This document shows positions 6,643 to 14,203 of a stretch of 20,276 nucleotides of DNA, one piece after another (the first letter of the stretch is position 1; each line of letters opens with the position of its first letter). A program made the position numbers and the translations under genes. The stretch covers positions 1 to 20,276 of IMG/VR virus record IMGVR_UViG_3300031951_020250; one strand, 5' to 3'. This DNA comes from a virus. The notes under the pieces were generated by a model. The model was not told where the DNA came from, did not search any database, and saw only the letters and a list, made by a program, of their open reading frames with translations.

Positions 6643-7730
6643 TCGCCCTCTCTCAGCAGCAAGACGCCGCCTGCGCGGCCGTCCTCGACTGGTTCACGCT
6701 GCAGCACGAGCAGGTGTTCCGGCTGTTCGGGTACGCAGGCACCGGCAAGACAAGCATCGCGAAGATCCTGGCGCAGGCGATCCGCGAGAAGAGCGGGAAG
6801 GCCGTCGTGTTCGCCGCCTTCACCGGCAAGGCCGCCAGCGTCCTGCGGGACAAGGGCTGCCACGGCGCGTCGACGATCCACAGCCTGATCTACAAGCCCG
6901 TGCAGGTCGGTTCGAAGGTCACGTTCATGCTGGCCGGCGAGGACCTGCGATCGAAGCGGGTCGCGATGGTCATCATCGACGAGTGCTCGATGGTCGGCGA
7001 GGAGCTCGGCCGCGACCTCGAGTCCTTCCGCGTGCCGATTCTGGTGCTGGGCGACCCCGCACAGCTCCCGCCCGTCGGCGGTGGTGGCCACTTCACCAAC
7101 CACGAGCCGCACGTCCTGCTGACCGAGATCCACCGGCAGAAGGAGGGATGCGGCATCCTGGACATCGCGACCGCGGTGCGGATGGGGCAGCCGCTTCCGC
7201 TCGGCACCTACTCCGAAAGCGCGATCCGGCCACTGTCGGACCTGCACCGCATCGACCCGTTCGAGTTCGACCAGGTCATCGTCGGCAAGAACGCCACGCG
7301 CCGCAGCTGGAACGCCAAGATGCGCGCGCGCCTCGGCCGGACGTCGGCGCTGCCGGTCCCTGGCGATCGCCTCATCTGCCTGCGCAACAACCGCTCGGCC
7401 GGGATCATGAACGGCGAGCAGGTCACGGTGGTGGAGGCGAAGGAGGGGCCTGACGGGAACCTGCACGTCACCTTCGACCACGACGGCGACGTGAAGTCGC
7501 GCTGGGTGTCGACGCACTACCTGCTGGGCAACGAGGGCGACGCGCCGTGGAGCGGCGACGAGCTGCTGTTCTTCGACTACGGCTACGCGATCACCTGCCA
7601 CAAGAGCCAGGGCAGCCAGTTCCGCCGGGTCCTGGTCATCGACGAGTCGCGCGTCTTCCGCGAGAGCGCGGCGCGCTGGCTCTACACGGCACCGCCTCGT
7701 GCGCGCGAGCACGTCACGGTGGTGCGATGA
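6639..7730 (+). CDS. SF1B DNA helicase, Dda/RecD2-like
   Basis: 363 residues, a compact Dda-like size. Motif I is GYAGTGKT (31-38), Ia VFAAFTGKAA (57-66), II IIDECSM (112-118), III LGDPAQLPPV (137-146), IV near LLTEIHRQ (160-167), V YAITCHKSQGSQF (316-328) and VI LYTAPPRAREHVTVV (348-362). These helicases move 5' to 3' on single-stranded DNA and restart or load replication forks. Motif VI has two prolines where relatives usually have A-x-T-R-A. Start TTG at 6639 is set by the strong ribosome site at 6626-6635 and the TTGA overlap. The ATGA overlap with the next tiny gene continues the operon. Confidence 0.88.
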   Translation: MIALSQQQDAACAAVLDWFTLQHEQVFRLFGYAGTGKTSIAKILAQAIREKSGKAVVFAAFTGKAASVLRDKGCHGASTIHSLIYKPVQVGSKVTFMLAGEDLRSKRVAMVIIDECSMVGEELGRDLESFRVPILVLGDPAQLPPVGGGGHFTNHEPHVLLTEIHRQKEGCGILDIATAVRMGQPLPLGTYSESAIRPLSDLHRIDPFEFDQVIVGKNATRRSWNAKMRARLGRTSALPVPGDRLICLRNNRSAGIMNGEQVTVVEAKEGPDGNLHVTFDHDGDVKSRWVSTHYLLGNEGDAPWSGDELLFFDYGYAITCHKSQGSQFRRVLVIDESRVFRESAARWLYTAPPRAREHVTVVR

Positions 7731-7846
7731 AGAAGCACACGTGCACGTGGTGGTGCCGGCCGGTGGCCGCCCTGATCGGCTCCGCAGCAGGCTGCCTCGT
7801 CGCGGCCCTGATCGTGGCCATCGTCAAGGCGTGGAGGTGGCTGTGA
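7727..7846 (+). CDS. Tiny single-pass membrane protein
   Basis: 39 residues: MKKHTCTWWCRPVAA, then a hydrophobic stretch LIGSAAGCLVAALIVAIV (16-33), then KAWRWL. This is the layout of a one-pass inner-membrane peptide with basic ends. It overlaps the helicase stop (ATGA) and its own stop overlaps the next GTG (GTGA), which supports translation despite its size. No known family recognised. It could be a membrane anchor or phage accessory peptide; holin-like function is not suggested by its position among replication genes. Confidence 0.5.
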   Translation: MKKHTCTWWCRPVAALIGSAAGCLVAALIVAIVKAWRWL

Positions 7847-9594
7847 CCGCCGCCCCCTCCCTCTTCGACGACACGCCGCTGCAGGTGCCGCCGCTCGCCA
7901 TGCAGCTGCGCCCGTACCAGCAGGAAGCCGTCGACAGCATCTTCGCGTGGTTCGACAAGGAGACCGGAAACCCGCTGGTGGTGCTGCCCACCGGGGCCGG
8001 CAAGTCGCTGGTGCTCGCCGCCTTCATTCACGCGGTGCTGTCGAACTACCCGCGCGAACGCATCCTCGTGCTGACGCACGTGAAGGAGCTGATCGCGCAG
8101 AACCACGCGCAGCTTCTGCGCTGCTGGCCGGGCGCGCCCGCCGGCATCTGCTCGGCCGGGCTGCGCCGGCGCGAGCACGATGCACCGGTCCTGTTCGCCG
8201 GCATCCAGTCGACCTACCGGCACGCCGCGAAGATCGGCTGGGTCGACCTGGTCCTGGTCGACGAGGCCCACCTGATCCCGAAGGAGGGCTTCGGCATGTA
8301 CCGCGCCCTGCTGAAGGACCTGCTGTCGATGAACAGCCAGCTGAAGGTCATCGGCCTGACGGCGACGCCGTTCCGCACCGGCGAGGGGTCGCTCGATGCC
8401 GGCGCCGACCGCCTCTTCCACGGCATCGCCTACTCGGCGAGCCTCGTCGAACTGATCCGCGACGGCTACCTGTCGCCGGTCACCACGAAGGCGACGGCGT
8501 CCGAGGTCTCCACCGCCGGCGTGCACCGGCAGGGCGGCGAGTTCGTCGCCAAGGAACTTGAGGAGGCCGCGCTCTCCGGCGACCTGGTTCAGCGCGCGTG
8601 CAGCGAGATCATCGCGCGCGGCGCCGACCGAAAGGCTTGGCTCGTGTTCTGCTGCGGCGTGCGGCACGCGAAAGCGGTCGCCGCGCAGATTGAGGCGGCC
8701 GGCATCACCTGCGCCTGCATCTTCGGCGACACGGACCAGGGCGAGCGCGACGAGGCGATCAACGCGTTCAAGGCCGGACGCCTCCGCTGCATCGTCAACG
8801 TGAACGTGCTGACGACGGGCTTCGATGCGCCGCACGTCGATCTGATCGCCCTGCTGCGGCCGACCTGCTCGCCCGGGCTCTACGTGCAGATGGTGGGGCG
8901 CGGGCTTCGCAGAGCGCCGGGGAAGACCGACGCGCTGATCCTCGACTTCGGCAGCAACGCCGGGCGGCATGGGCCGATCGACGCGATCGCCATCACGCAG
9001 CCGAAGGACCGGAAGGAAGACGCCAAGGACCCCACTGAGCGCGTCCTCGCGAAGGCCTGCCCGAAGTGCCAGACGCTGGTCGCTGTCGCGATGCGCCAGT
9101 GCCCAGACTGCGGGCACATGTGGCCGGAGCCGACGCCAGACCACGCGGCGAAGCCGGACGAGCAGGCGACCCTGGTGCAGGGCACGCACCCGACGGGCGG
9201 CATCGAGCGGTGGGAGGTGCAGAAGACCTTCTACCGGCTTCACCGCAAGGAGCTGAGCAAGCCGCCGACGCTCTGCGTCGAGTACCGCTGCGGGTTCCAC
9301 CAGACGGCGCGCGAGTGGGTCTGCCTCGAGCACACCGGCTACGCCAGGCACAAGGCCGTCGCGTGGTGGAAGAGCCACGGCGGACAGATGCCGGCACCGG
9401 AATCGGTCGACGTGGCCCTGGCCCGAATTGAGTGCGGCGAGCTGCTCGACGTGGCCGTGGTGACGGTCGACGTGCGCGGCGAGTACCCGCAGGTCAAGGG
9501 GACTCGCATGGCGGCACGTGAGGCTGGCGAACAGGACTTCGCCGCGAAGCCGGAGACAGGAAACCCCAGCGACTACCAAGACATCCCGTTCTGA
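7843..9594 (+). CDS. SF2 DEAH-box helicase with zinc ribbon and SSB-like C-terminal tail
   Basis: 583 residues. LRPYQQEAV at 22-30, motif I LPTGAGKS (48-55), Ia VLTHVKELI, II VDEAH (139-143), III GLTATPFR (171-178), V VLTTGFDAPHVDLI (322-335) and VI QMVGRGLRR (349-357). This is the UvrB/RecG/RAD25-like helicase core common in phage replication modules. A zinc ribbon follows (C406, C409, C420, C423; ACPKCQ and QCPDCG). A second Cys/His-rich region near 478-497 (CVEYRCGFHQTAREWVCLEH) is a further possible metal site. The last residues are SDYQDIPF, close to the DDDIPF tip of bacterial SSB. GTG at 7843 has GGAGGTGG just upstream and a GTGA overlap with the tiny membrane gene. Likely unwinds or remodels DNA at the phage origin or forks. 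Confidence 0.88.
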   Translation: MTAAPSLFDDTPLQVPPLAMQLRPYQQEAVDSIFAWFDKETGNPLVVLPTGAGKSLVLAAFIHAVLSNYPRERILVLTHVKELIAQNHAQLLRCWPGAPAGICSAGLRRREHDAPVLFAGIQSTYRHAAKIGWVDLVLVDEAHLIPKEGFGMYRALLKDLLSMNSQLKVIGLTATPFRTGEGSLDAGADRLFHGIAYSASLVELIRDGYLSPVTTKATASEVSTAGVHRQGGEFVAKELEEAALSGDLVQRACSEIIARGADRKAWLVFCCGVRHAKAVAAQIEAAGITCACIFGDTDQGERDEAINAFKAGRLRCIVNVNVLTTGFDAPHVDLIALLRPTCSPGLYVQMVGRGLRRAPGKTDALILDFGSNAGRHGPIDAIAITQPKDRKEDAKDPTERVLAKACPKCQTLVAVAMRQCPDCGHMWPEPTPDHAAKPDEQATLVQGTHPTGGIERWEVQKTFYRLHRKELSKPPTLCVEYRCGFHQTAREWVCLEHTGYARHKAVAWWKSHGGQMPAPESVDVALARIECGELLDVAVVTVDVRGEYPQVKGTRMAAREAGEQDFAAKPETGNPSDYQDIPF

Positions 9595-9651
9595 CGCAGC
9601 AGACGGCGAGATCGACAGCGACAGCGACTGCAACCGCCCTGGGAGGGGCCG

Positions 9652-11979
9652 ATGGCACAACACGAAACGAGCAGCGCCCACCCGGGCGAGGGTCAGGCAT
9701 TCACTTCGCCGATCGATGCGGCACTGCGCTACGCGTCGATCGGCTGGCCGGTGTTCCCTTGCCGGCCGTTCACCAGCGTCGCCGACCGAGAGAACAAGAA
9801 GCCGCTGACGACGCACGGCTTCCAGGAGGCCACCACCGAAACCGCGCAGATCGTCGAGTGGTGGCGGAAATGGCCGCAGGCGCAGATCGCGGTCGCCACC
9901 GAGGCCGCCGGACTCTGCGTCATCGACCTCGACCTGAAGCCCGAGGAAGGCCTCGACGGGCCGGCAGCCTGGCTGCGCCTGAAGGACGAGCACGGCGCCG
10001 ACATGTGCGGGCTGATCGCCAGCACACCGCGCGGCGGCCGGCACTACGTCTACGTGATGCCGGAAGGCGGGGTGCGCTCGGGCAGCGACATCGTCAAGGG
10101 CAGCGGAATCGACGTGCGTGCGAACGGGGGCTACATCGTCGTGCCGTCGCCGGCGTCGCCGGACCGATCCTGGATCGTCGGCGACCCGTTCGAAGCGGGG
10201 AGCGACGGCTCCACCGACCTCGGCGGCATGCCGGAGTGGGTCCGCAACCTGGTCACCAAGGAGCGGCGGGCGTTCACCGCCGGCGGCGACGGGGGCTCTT
10301 CCTCCCGGGCCCTCCCGCTCGACGAGCGACAGGTCGCGCGAATTCGGTCCGCCCTGGACTGGATCGAGAACGACACGCGCGACAGCTGGCTGCACGTCGG
10401 CATGGCGCTGAAGAGCACCAGCGCCGGCCAGCAAGCCTACGACCTGTGGGTCGAGTGGTCCAAGCGGACAGCCACGGGCGCCGTCCACCCGAAGTTCGAC
10501 GCGAAGGACCAGCACTACCAGTGGCGCAGCATCCGCGAGTTCCGGCACAACGGCACCGAGATCACCCTCGGCACGCTGTTCCACCTGGCCAAGCTGGCCG
10601 GCTGGGCGCCAACGCTCGAGGAAGAGCTCGAGATCGAGGCCGAGCAGCTGGCGAGGCAGGCGGAGGCGATCGCCGCCGAGGTCGCGCCGGCAGCTGCTGC
10701 GGCGGTGCCCTCCCGCCCGTTCCCGCTCGAGTTGATGAACTGCCCTGGGCTGGTTGGCGAGATGGCCGACTGGATGGTGAAGAGCTCGACGCGGCCGCAG
10801 CCGGCGCTGTGCCTCGCTTCGACGCTGTGCGCGCTGGGGGCGCTGCTCGGCCGACGGGTCGCGTCGCCCACCGACCTGCGCACCAACCTCTACGCGCTGG
10901 GCATCGGCGAGACCGGCTGCGGCAAGGACCCGTCCGTGAAGCTGCCGCAGATGCTGTTCGCGCACGCGGGCCTGTCCAAGTTCGTCGGGCCGGGGGAGTG
11001 GAAGTCGGACTCCGGCCTGCGCGCCGCCCTGGTCGCCGAGCCCTCGCACGTCTGCCTGATCGACGAGTTCACGAAGGCGCTCGCGGTCATGTCCGGCCGG
11101 CAGGTGCCGCCGCACATCCTCGGCATCAAGTCGTACCTGCTCCGGCTCTTCCCGCTGGCCAACGGCGTGTTCCTGGCGCCGGCCTACGCCGACCGCAAGA
11201 TGAACGCGCCGGTCGAGATCCCGGAGCCGAACCTGTGCGTCTACGGCACGGGCGTCCCGAGCGAGCTGTTCTCGAGTTTGGATCGAGGCGCGGTGCAGGA
11301 CGGGTTCCTGAACCGCTTCCTGGTGTTCCTGGTCGACGAGCAGCAGCCAAAGCGCCAGAGGGTTAGCCGGGCCGTCCCGCCAGTTGATCTAGTCGACGGC
11401 GTGAAGGCTCTCGACCTCGCCACCAAGCCGAAGGGCAACCTGCAGGGGGTAGGCAGCGGCATGGCCAGCGCCACCGGCTGCCGGACCATCCCGCACGACG
11501 CGGAGGCGTCCGAGTTCCTGGCGGCGCTGGAGGCCGAGATCGACGCCAAGGTGGCGCACCTGCGGTCGAAGTCCGACCCGCTGGTCGACCTCTGGCTGCG
11601 CTTCATCGAGCACGTGGTCAAGGTCGCCCTGATCCGGTCCGTCGCCGACGACGCGACCAGACCGACCAACGTGCACGACCTGCGCTGGGCCTACGAGCTG
11701 GTGCTCTGGTGCACCGAGCGAACGGCGGCCATCGCCGAGTCCCACGTCGCCGACAGCCAGCAGGAGGCGGCGACGAAGCGAGTGCTGCGCCTGATCGCGG
11801 GAGCCGGGCCGGGCGGGATCACGAGCGACGCCCTGACGCGGAAGACGCAGTGGCTCCGCAGCGGGGACCGGAAGGACATCCTGGCGACCCTGGAGGCCGG
11901 CAATCAGGTGGCGCGCCGAACGGTCGCGACCTCGACCAAGCCGAAGCTGGTCTTCGTCGCCCTGGCGGTGGACCAGTGA
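9652..11979 (+). CDS. Primase-polymerase / PriCT_2 / DUF3987 helicase-like replication protein
   Basis: 775 residues in three parts. Residues 20-200 are an archaeo-eukaryotic-type bifunctional primase-polymerase: A-x-x-Y-A-S-I-G-W-P-V-F-P-C start, DxD at D92/D94 (CVIDLDLKP), TPRGGRHYVYV with His131, and GIDVRANGGYIVVP with Asp154. Residues 232-318 match PriCT_2 (LDWIENDTRDSWLHVGMAL, YDLWVEWSKR). Residues 355-640 match DUF3987, with a P-loop GETGCGKD (419-426), where Asp replaces the usual Ser/Thr, and a Walker B VCLIDEF. The C-terminus looks like a winged-helix domain (about 715-775). It synthesises primers and probably unwinds the origin. ATG at 9652 follows GGGAGGGG; 57 bases separate it from the helicase. 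The AT-rich iteron island starts one base after the stop codon. Confidence 0.88.
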   Translation: MAQHETSSAHPGEGQAFTSPIDAALRYASIGWPVFPCRPFTSVADRENKKPLTTHGFQEATTETAQIVEWWRKWPQAQIAVATEAAGLCVIDLDLKPEEGLDGPAAWLRLKDEHGADMCGLIASTPRGGRHYVYVMPEGGVRSGSDIVKGSGIDVRANGGYIVVPSPASPDRSWIVGDPFEAGSDGSTDLGGMPEWVRNLVTKERRAFTAGGDGGSSSRALPLDERQVARIRSALDWIENDTRDSWLHVGMALKSTSAGQQAYDLWVEWSKRTATGAVHPKFDAKDQHYQWRSIREFRHNGTEITLGTLFHLAKLAGWAPTLEEELEIEAEQLARQAEAIAAEVAPAAAAAVPSRPFPLELMNCPGLVGEMADWMVKSSTRPQPALCLASTLCALGALLGRRVASPTDLRTNLYALGIGETGCGKDPSVKLPQMLFAHAGLSKFVGPGEWKSDSGLRAALVAEPSHVCLIDEFTKALAVMSGRQVPPHILGIKSYLLRLFPLANGVFLAPAYADRKMNAPVEIPEPNLCVYGTGVPSELFSSLDRGAVQDGFLNRFLVFLVDEQQPKRQRVSRAVPPVDLVDGVKALDLATKPKGNLQGVGSGMASATGCRTIPHDAEASEFLAALEAEIDAKVAHLRSKSDPLVDLWLRFIEHVVKVALIRSVADDATRPTNVHDLRWAYELVLWCTERTAAIAESHVADSQQEAATKRVLRLIAGAGPGGITSDALTRKTQWLRSGDRKDILATLEAGNQVARRTVATSTKPKLVFVALAVDQ

Positions 11980-12068
11980 AATACGGTCGTGTCGGATTTC
12001 TTGAGGGATTCGGATTCCTCAAGCGCTCAGAACGGCGCAAAGCCCGCTGCCCGTAGGGGTTTGCGAAG

Positions 12069-12149
12069 ATCCCTCAAATACCTCAATCCCTCACCTAGGG
12101 GGGTATTCTGTAATGGGGGCATAGTGAGGTATTGAGGTATTTGAGGGAT
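12069..12149. repeat. Inner 26-bp inverted repeat, possible cruciform
   Basis: 12069-12094 and 12124-12149 are inverted copies, 25 of 26 bases matching, separated by a 29-base loop that contains two G-runs (CTAGGGGGG and TGGGGG). Each arm holds three tandem iteron-like sites. It could extrude as a hairpin in single-stranded DNA or RNA. Confidence 0.85.
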
Positions 12150-12180
12150 ATATATATCTCTCTTTTTTTCATATACTTAC
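12147..12180. other. AT-rich stretch, candidate DNA unwinding element
   Basis: Directly right of the inner repeat: alternating ATATATATATC, then CTCTCTTTTTTTC and ATATACTTAC. It is the most AT-rich stretch I noticed in the window and sits beside the iterons, as unwinding elements do. Confidence 0.5.
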
Positions 12181-12411
12181 GTCCTTCTAATCCCTCAACG
12201 CCTACTAGATTCCTCAAGAAATCCGACACCACCGTATGCGGCGAGTTACAGCCGCGAGACAACCGACGCCGGGCCCCAGGTCGCCCGCACGTCCTCGGAT
12301 CGCCATCGGGCGGCGGCACCTCGACCCAGGTCCCCTTCGTCGAACCTGGCGCCAACCAGCCGCCCTGCCTGCCGCGTCTGTGACACCGAACCCCCCAGTT
12401 TCGTGAGAAGC

Positions 12412-12445
12412 GGGCCGCGACCGGGGTGCAACCCAGCCGCGGCCC
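12412..12445. repeat. GC-rich hairpin
   Basis: Perfect 8-bp stem GGGCCGCG / CGCGGCCC (12412-12419 with 12438-12445) enclosing an inner 4-bp stem GGGT/ACCC (12424-12427, 12431-12434) with a 3-base loop. No T-run follows, so it is not a standard terminator. It lies 34 bases before the start codon of a possible leader peptide. Confidence 0.5.
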
Positions 12446-12478
12446 TCGGCAACCCCTGAATCGCACACAGGAGCCACC

Positions 12479-12529
12479 GTGCCCGTCCCATCGTCAGTCG
12501 TCCCCGTGTCCCGTGAGGTCGGACCATGA
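12479..12529 (+). CDS. Possible 16-residue leader peptide
   Basis: GTG at 12479 is preceded by AGGAG with a five-base gap, one of the better-placed ribosome sites in this part. It encodes MPVPSSVVPVSREVGP and stops at 12527-12529, overlapping the ATG of the next gene as ATGA, the same coupling used throughout the window. It may serve to deliver ribosomes to the 82-residue gene rather than make a useful peptide. No family can be assigned at this length. Confidence 0.3.
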   Translation: MPVPSSVVPVSREVGP

Positions 12530-12774
12530 TCCGCCTCGGGCATTCGTTCTTCCTCGATCCCGACTCGGACGGCTGGTGGCTGCTCGAGGTCGCCGGCAAG
12601 GACCGCGACCGTCAGACGCGGAGGTTCGGGCCGTTCACCAGCGTGCGCCACGTGCTGCAGCAGCGGCAGGTGAAGCTGCCGAAGGCAGTGAAGGCGGAGC
12701 TGCTGGAGCTCGAGGAGGCTGCAGGGGCGGGCGACGACTCAGTGGGCGAGCTGCCGGTTACCGAGGCCGGCTGA
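12526..12774 (+). CDS. Small unknown protein downstream of the origin-like region
   Basis: 82 residues, not recognised. The N-terminus MIRLGHSFFLDPDSDGWWLLEVAGK, then RRFGPFTSVRHVLQQRQVKLPKAVKAELLELEEAAG, suggests a beta hairpin followed by a helix, as in small phage proteins. The acidic tail is low complexity. GAGG lies upstream of the ATG and a possible leader peptide overlaps the start. It is the first gene after the candidate origin. No metal, membrane or enzyme motif is visible. Confidence 0.55.
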   Translation: MIRLGHSFFLDPDSDGWWLLEVAGKDRDRQTRRFGPFTSVRHVLQQRQVKLPKAVKAELLELEEAAGAGDDSVGELPVTEAG

Positions 12775-12850
12775 AAAGGCGAACCCTCGGAATCGCGCGC
12801 CGACTGTCGGGATGGTCCCGGTCGCACCAGACCGACCTCCCCCGAGGACC

Positions 12851-14203
12851 ATGGACAAGACGAACCCGAGTGAGGCCGCGGCGGCCTCGTCCCCCTACCT
12901 GTCAGAGGGCATGCTGCGAGCGCAGGCCAACCCGGACTGCGCGTTCCCGGATGCAGTGCAGGTGCTGTCGCGGGAGGTCCTGCGCCTGCGCGCGCAGTGC
13001 CCTCCGACGGCGGAGGTCGAGCGGATGCGCAACGCGTTGATGGCGTGCGCCAAGGCCGCGCACCCGAATGCCTTCGGGCACATTCGTGCCGGCGACGTCC
13101 ACATCGACTTCCTCTGCGAGGACGTGCAGAAGGAGGTGGGCCACCTGCGAGCCGACCGCGACGCCTGGAAGCGCACGGCCGACACGCTCGGCGGCGACCT
13201 GAACCGCATCCGTGCGCTCGTGCCGACGGCGAGCGACGAGCAGACGACGTTCGACGCGGTGCAGGCCTACCTGGAGACGATCGGCAAGGAACGTCGCGAC
13301 CTCGCGGTTGAGCGCGACAAGCTGCGCAATCTGATCGCGGCAGCCGATTGCGAGTTCCTCCGGGCCGGAACTGTTCCCCTCGACGGCAAGACGGTCCCCG
13401 TCGACGCCGCGATGCGCGAGCTGGCGAATGTGGTGGCGGAGTCGAAGCGCGACCGCGCCGAGAAGCAGCAGGCGCTGCTCGACGAGATCGCGCGGCTGGT
13501 GCCGGGCAAGGGGACGCTGACCGAGCGCGTCGCCAGGCTCGCGAACTTCTACCGGGACGCACACGACGCCGACATGGACCGCTACGGCTTCGCGCAGCTG
13601 CGGCTGATCGGCGAGGACATCGGCGCGTTCTACGACCCTGGGATCGGCACGCGGAAGAGCGTCGCGAAGCTGCTGCGCGCCTACTCGGACAAGGCCTACC
13701 AGGTCGAGCGGCTGCAGTTCGAGTGCGAGGCGAGGACGGGGCGGTCGACGTGCCCCGCCACCGGCGGCGTGGTGGGTGCGTCCGACTTCCTCAAGGCCAT
13801 GCGCACCACGGAGCCGAAGCCCGAGGTCGCGCGCAAGCCGGTCAGAGACCTCGTCGACGAGGCCCTCCGCATGGTGAGGGGGAAGATGCGCGAGGCGCCG
13901 AACTTCGCCTTCGACCCGGCGGAACCGCTCGGGTCGAAGGTCGCCCCCGCCACCGGCCAGCCGCGCACCGAGGTGCCGCTCGCGGCCGACGGCAGCGGGA
14001 CACTGTTCGCAGATCTGGTTAAGGCTGGGAAGGCCATCTACCTCGGCGAGGTGTTCTACAAGGCGCTCGAACACGCCGACCCAGACTTCTTCGGCAGCCC
14101 GCAGTTCCTCGACGGCAAGACGGACGAGGAGTCGCGGTATCGCCACCTCTACTGCGCCGTCAGGGAGCTGGCCAAGGTCGTCGAGCGCATCGGGGCGCGG
14201 TGA
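12851..14203 (+). CDS. Large coiled-coil protein of unknown function
   Basis: 450 residues from the ATG at 12851; an in-frame ATG at 12812 would add 13 residues. Neither has an ideal ribosome site: GAGGA lies only two bases from 12851. The sequence is mostly helical with long charged stretches, for example VLSREVLRLRAQ, VQKEVGHLRADRDAWKRTADTL, IGKERRDLAVERDKLRNLI, ESKRDRAEKQQALLDEIARL. A repeated idea is Arg/Glu-rich coil followed by a small loop with DGKTVPVDAAM. Several Cys are scattered without a clear metal pattern. The C-terminal part (LVDEALRMVRGKMREAPNF, DPDFFGSPQFLDGK) may be a separate domain. Its stop overlaps the sigma factor start (GTGA), hinting at a joint role such as regulation, but this is not shown. 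Confidence 0.6.
   Translation: MDKTNPSEAAAASSPYLSEGMLRAQANPDCAFPDAVQVLSREVLRLRAQCPPTAEVERMRNALMACAKAAHPNAFGHIRAGDVHIDFLCEDVQKEVGHLRADRDAWKRTADTLGGDLNRIRALVPTASDEQTTFDAVQAYLETIGKERRDLAVERDKLRNLIAAADCEFLRAGTVPLDGKTVPVDAAMRELANVVAESKRDRAEKQQALLDEIARLVPGKGTLTERVARLANFYRDAHDADMDRYGFAQLRLIGEDIGAFYDPGIGTRKSVAKLLRAYSDKAYQVERLQFECEARTGRSTCPATGGVVGASDFLKAMRTTEPKPEVARKPVRDLVDEALRMVRGKMREAPNFAFDPAEPLGSKVAPATGQPRTEVPLAADGSGTLFADLVKAGKAIYLGEVFYKALEHADPDFFGSPQFLDGKTDEESRYRHLYCAVRELAKVVERIGAR

Larger units (their letters stand above)
12001..12217. repeat. Iteron-like array, 8 exact and 2 near copies of ATNCCTCAA
   Basis: Exact 9-base copies, on either strand, at 12001-12009, 12014-12022, 12069-12077, 12078-12086, 12132-12140, 12141-12149, 12190-12198 and 12209-12217. 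Near copies ending in CAC lie at 12086-12094 and 12124-12132. They form a left cluster of three tandem sites, a mirror-image right cluster of three, and outer pairs. A single 6-base core would be expected about 0.1 times in this length by chance. This is the arrangement of protein-binding iterons at replication origins. Confidence 0.75.
11981..12237. repeat. Outer 26-bp inverted repeat pair
   Basis: Left arm 11981-12006 and right arm 12212-12237 are inverted copies, 25 of 26 bases matching (one mismatch at the eighth base). They bracket the AT-rich island. The left arm begins one base after the primase stop codon. The flanks show no target-site duplication, so a MITE or IS remnant is less likely than a structured origin. 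Confidence 0.85.
11980..12525. other. 546-base gene-free region: candidate replication origin plus structured leader
   Basis: No convincing protein gene on either strand. The left part (about 11981-12237) is AT-rich (35 of 100 bases are G or C in 12121-12220, against a clearly GC-rich background). It contains nested inverted repeats, ten ATNCCTCAA-like sites and an AT/pyrimidine stretch. The right part (12238-12525) is GC-rich again, with a hairpin at 12412-12445 and a possible 16-codon leader just before the next gene. Position directly after the primase gene is typical of phage origins. Confidence 0.6.

Noticed and set aside
7714-11115. 1133-codon open frame on the minus strand
   Set aside because: It lies opposite the SF2 helicase and the prim-pol, which have full motif sets. 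The translation is Arg/Gly/Val/Leu/Asp-rich without any domain, typical of antisense frames in GC-rich DNA.
12095-12172. 25-codon minus-strand frame in the iteron island, with AAGGA nine bases upstream
   Set aside because: Its residues simply translate the repeats, and the putative -10 box overlaps its start codon, so it is better explained as a by-product of the DNA structure.
11981-12237. MITE or small insertion element
   Set aside because: Inverted repeats fit, but the flanks TGAA and GCGG show no target duplication, and the internal iterons and place after the primase fit an origin better. Genome-wide copy number would settle it.
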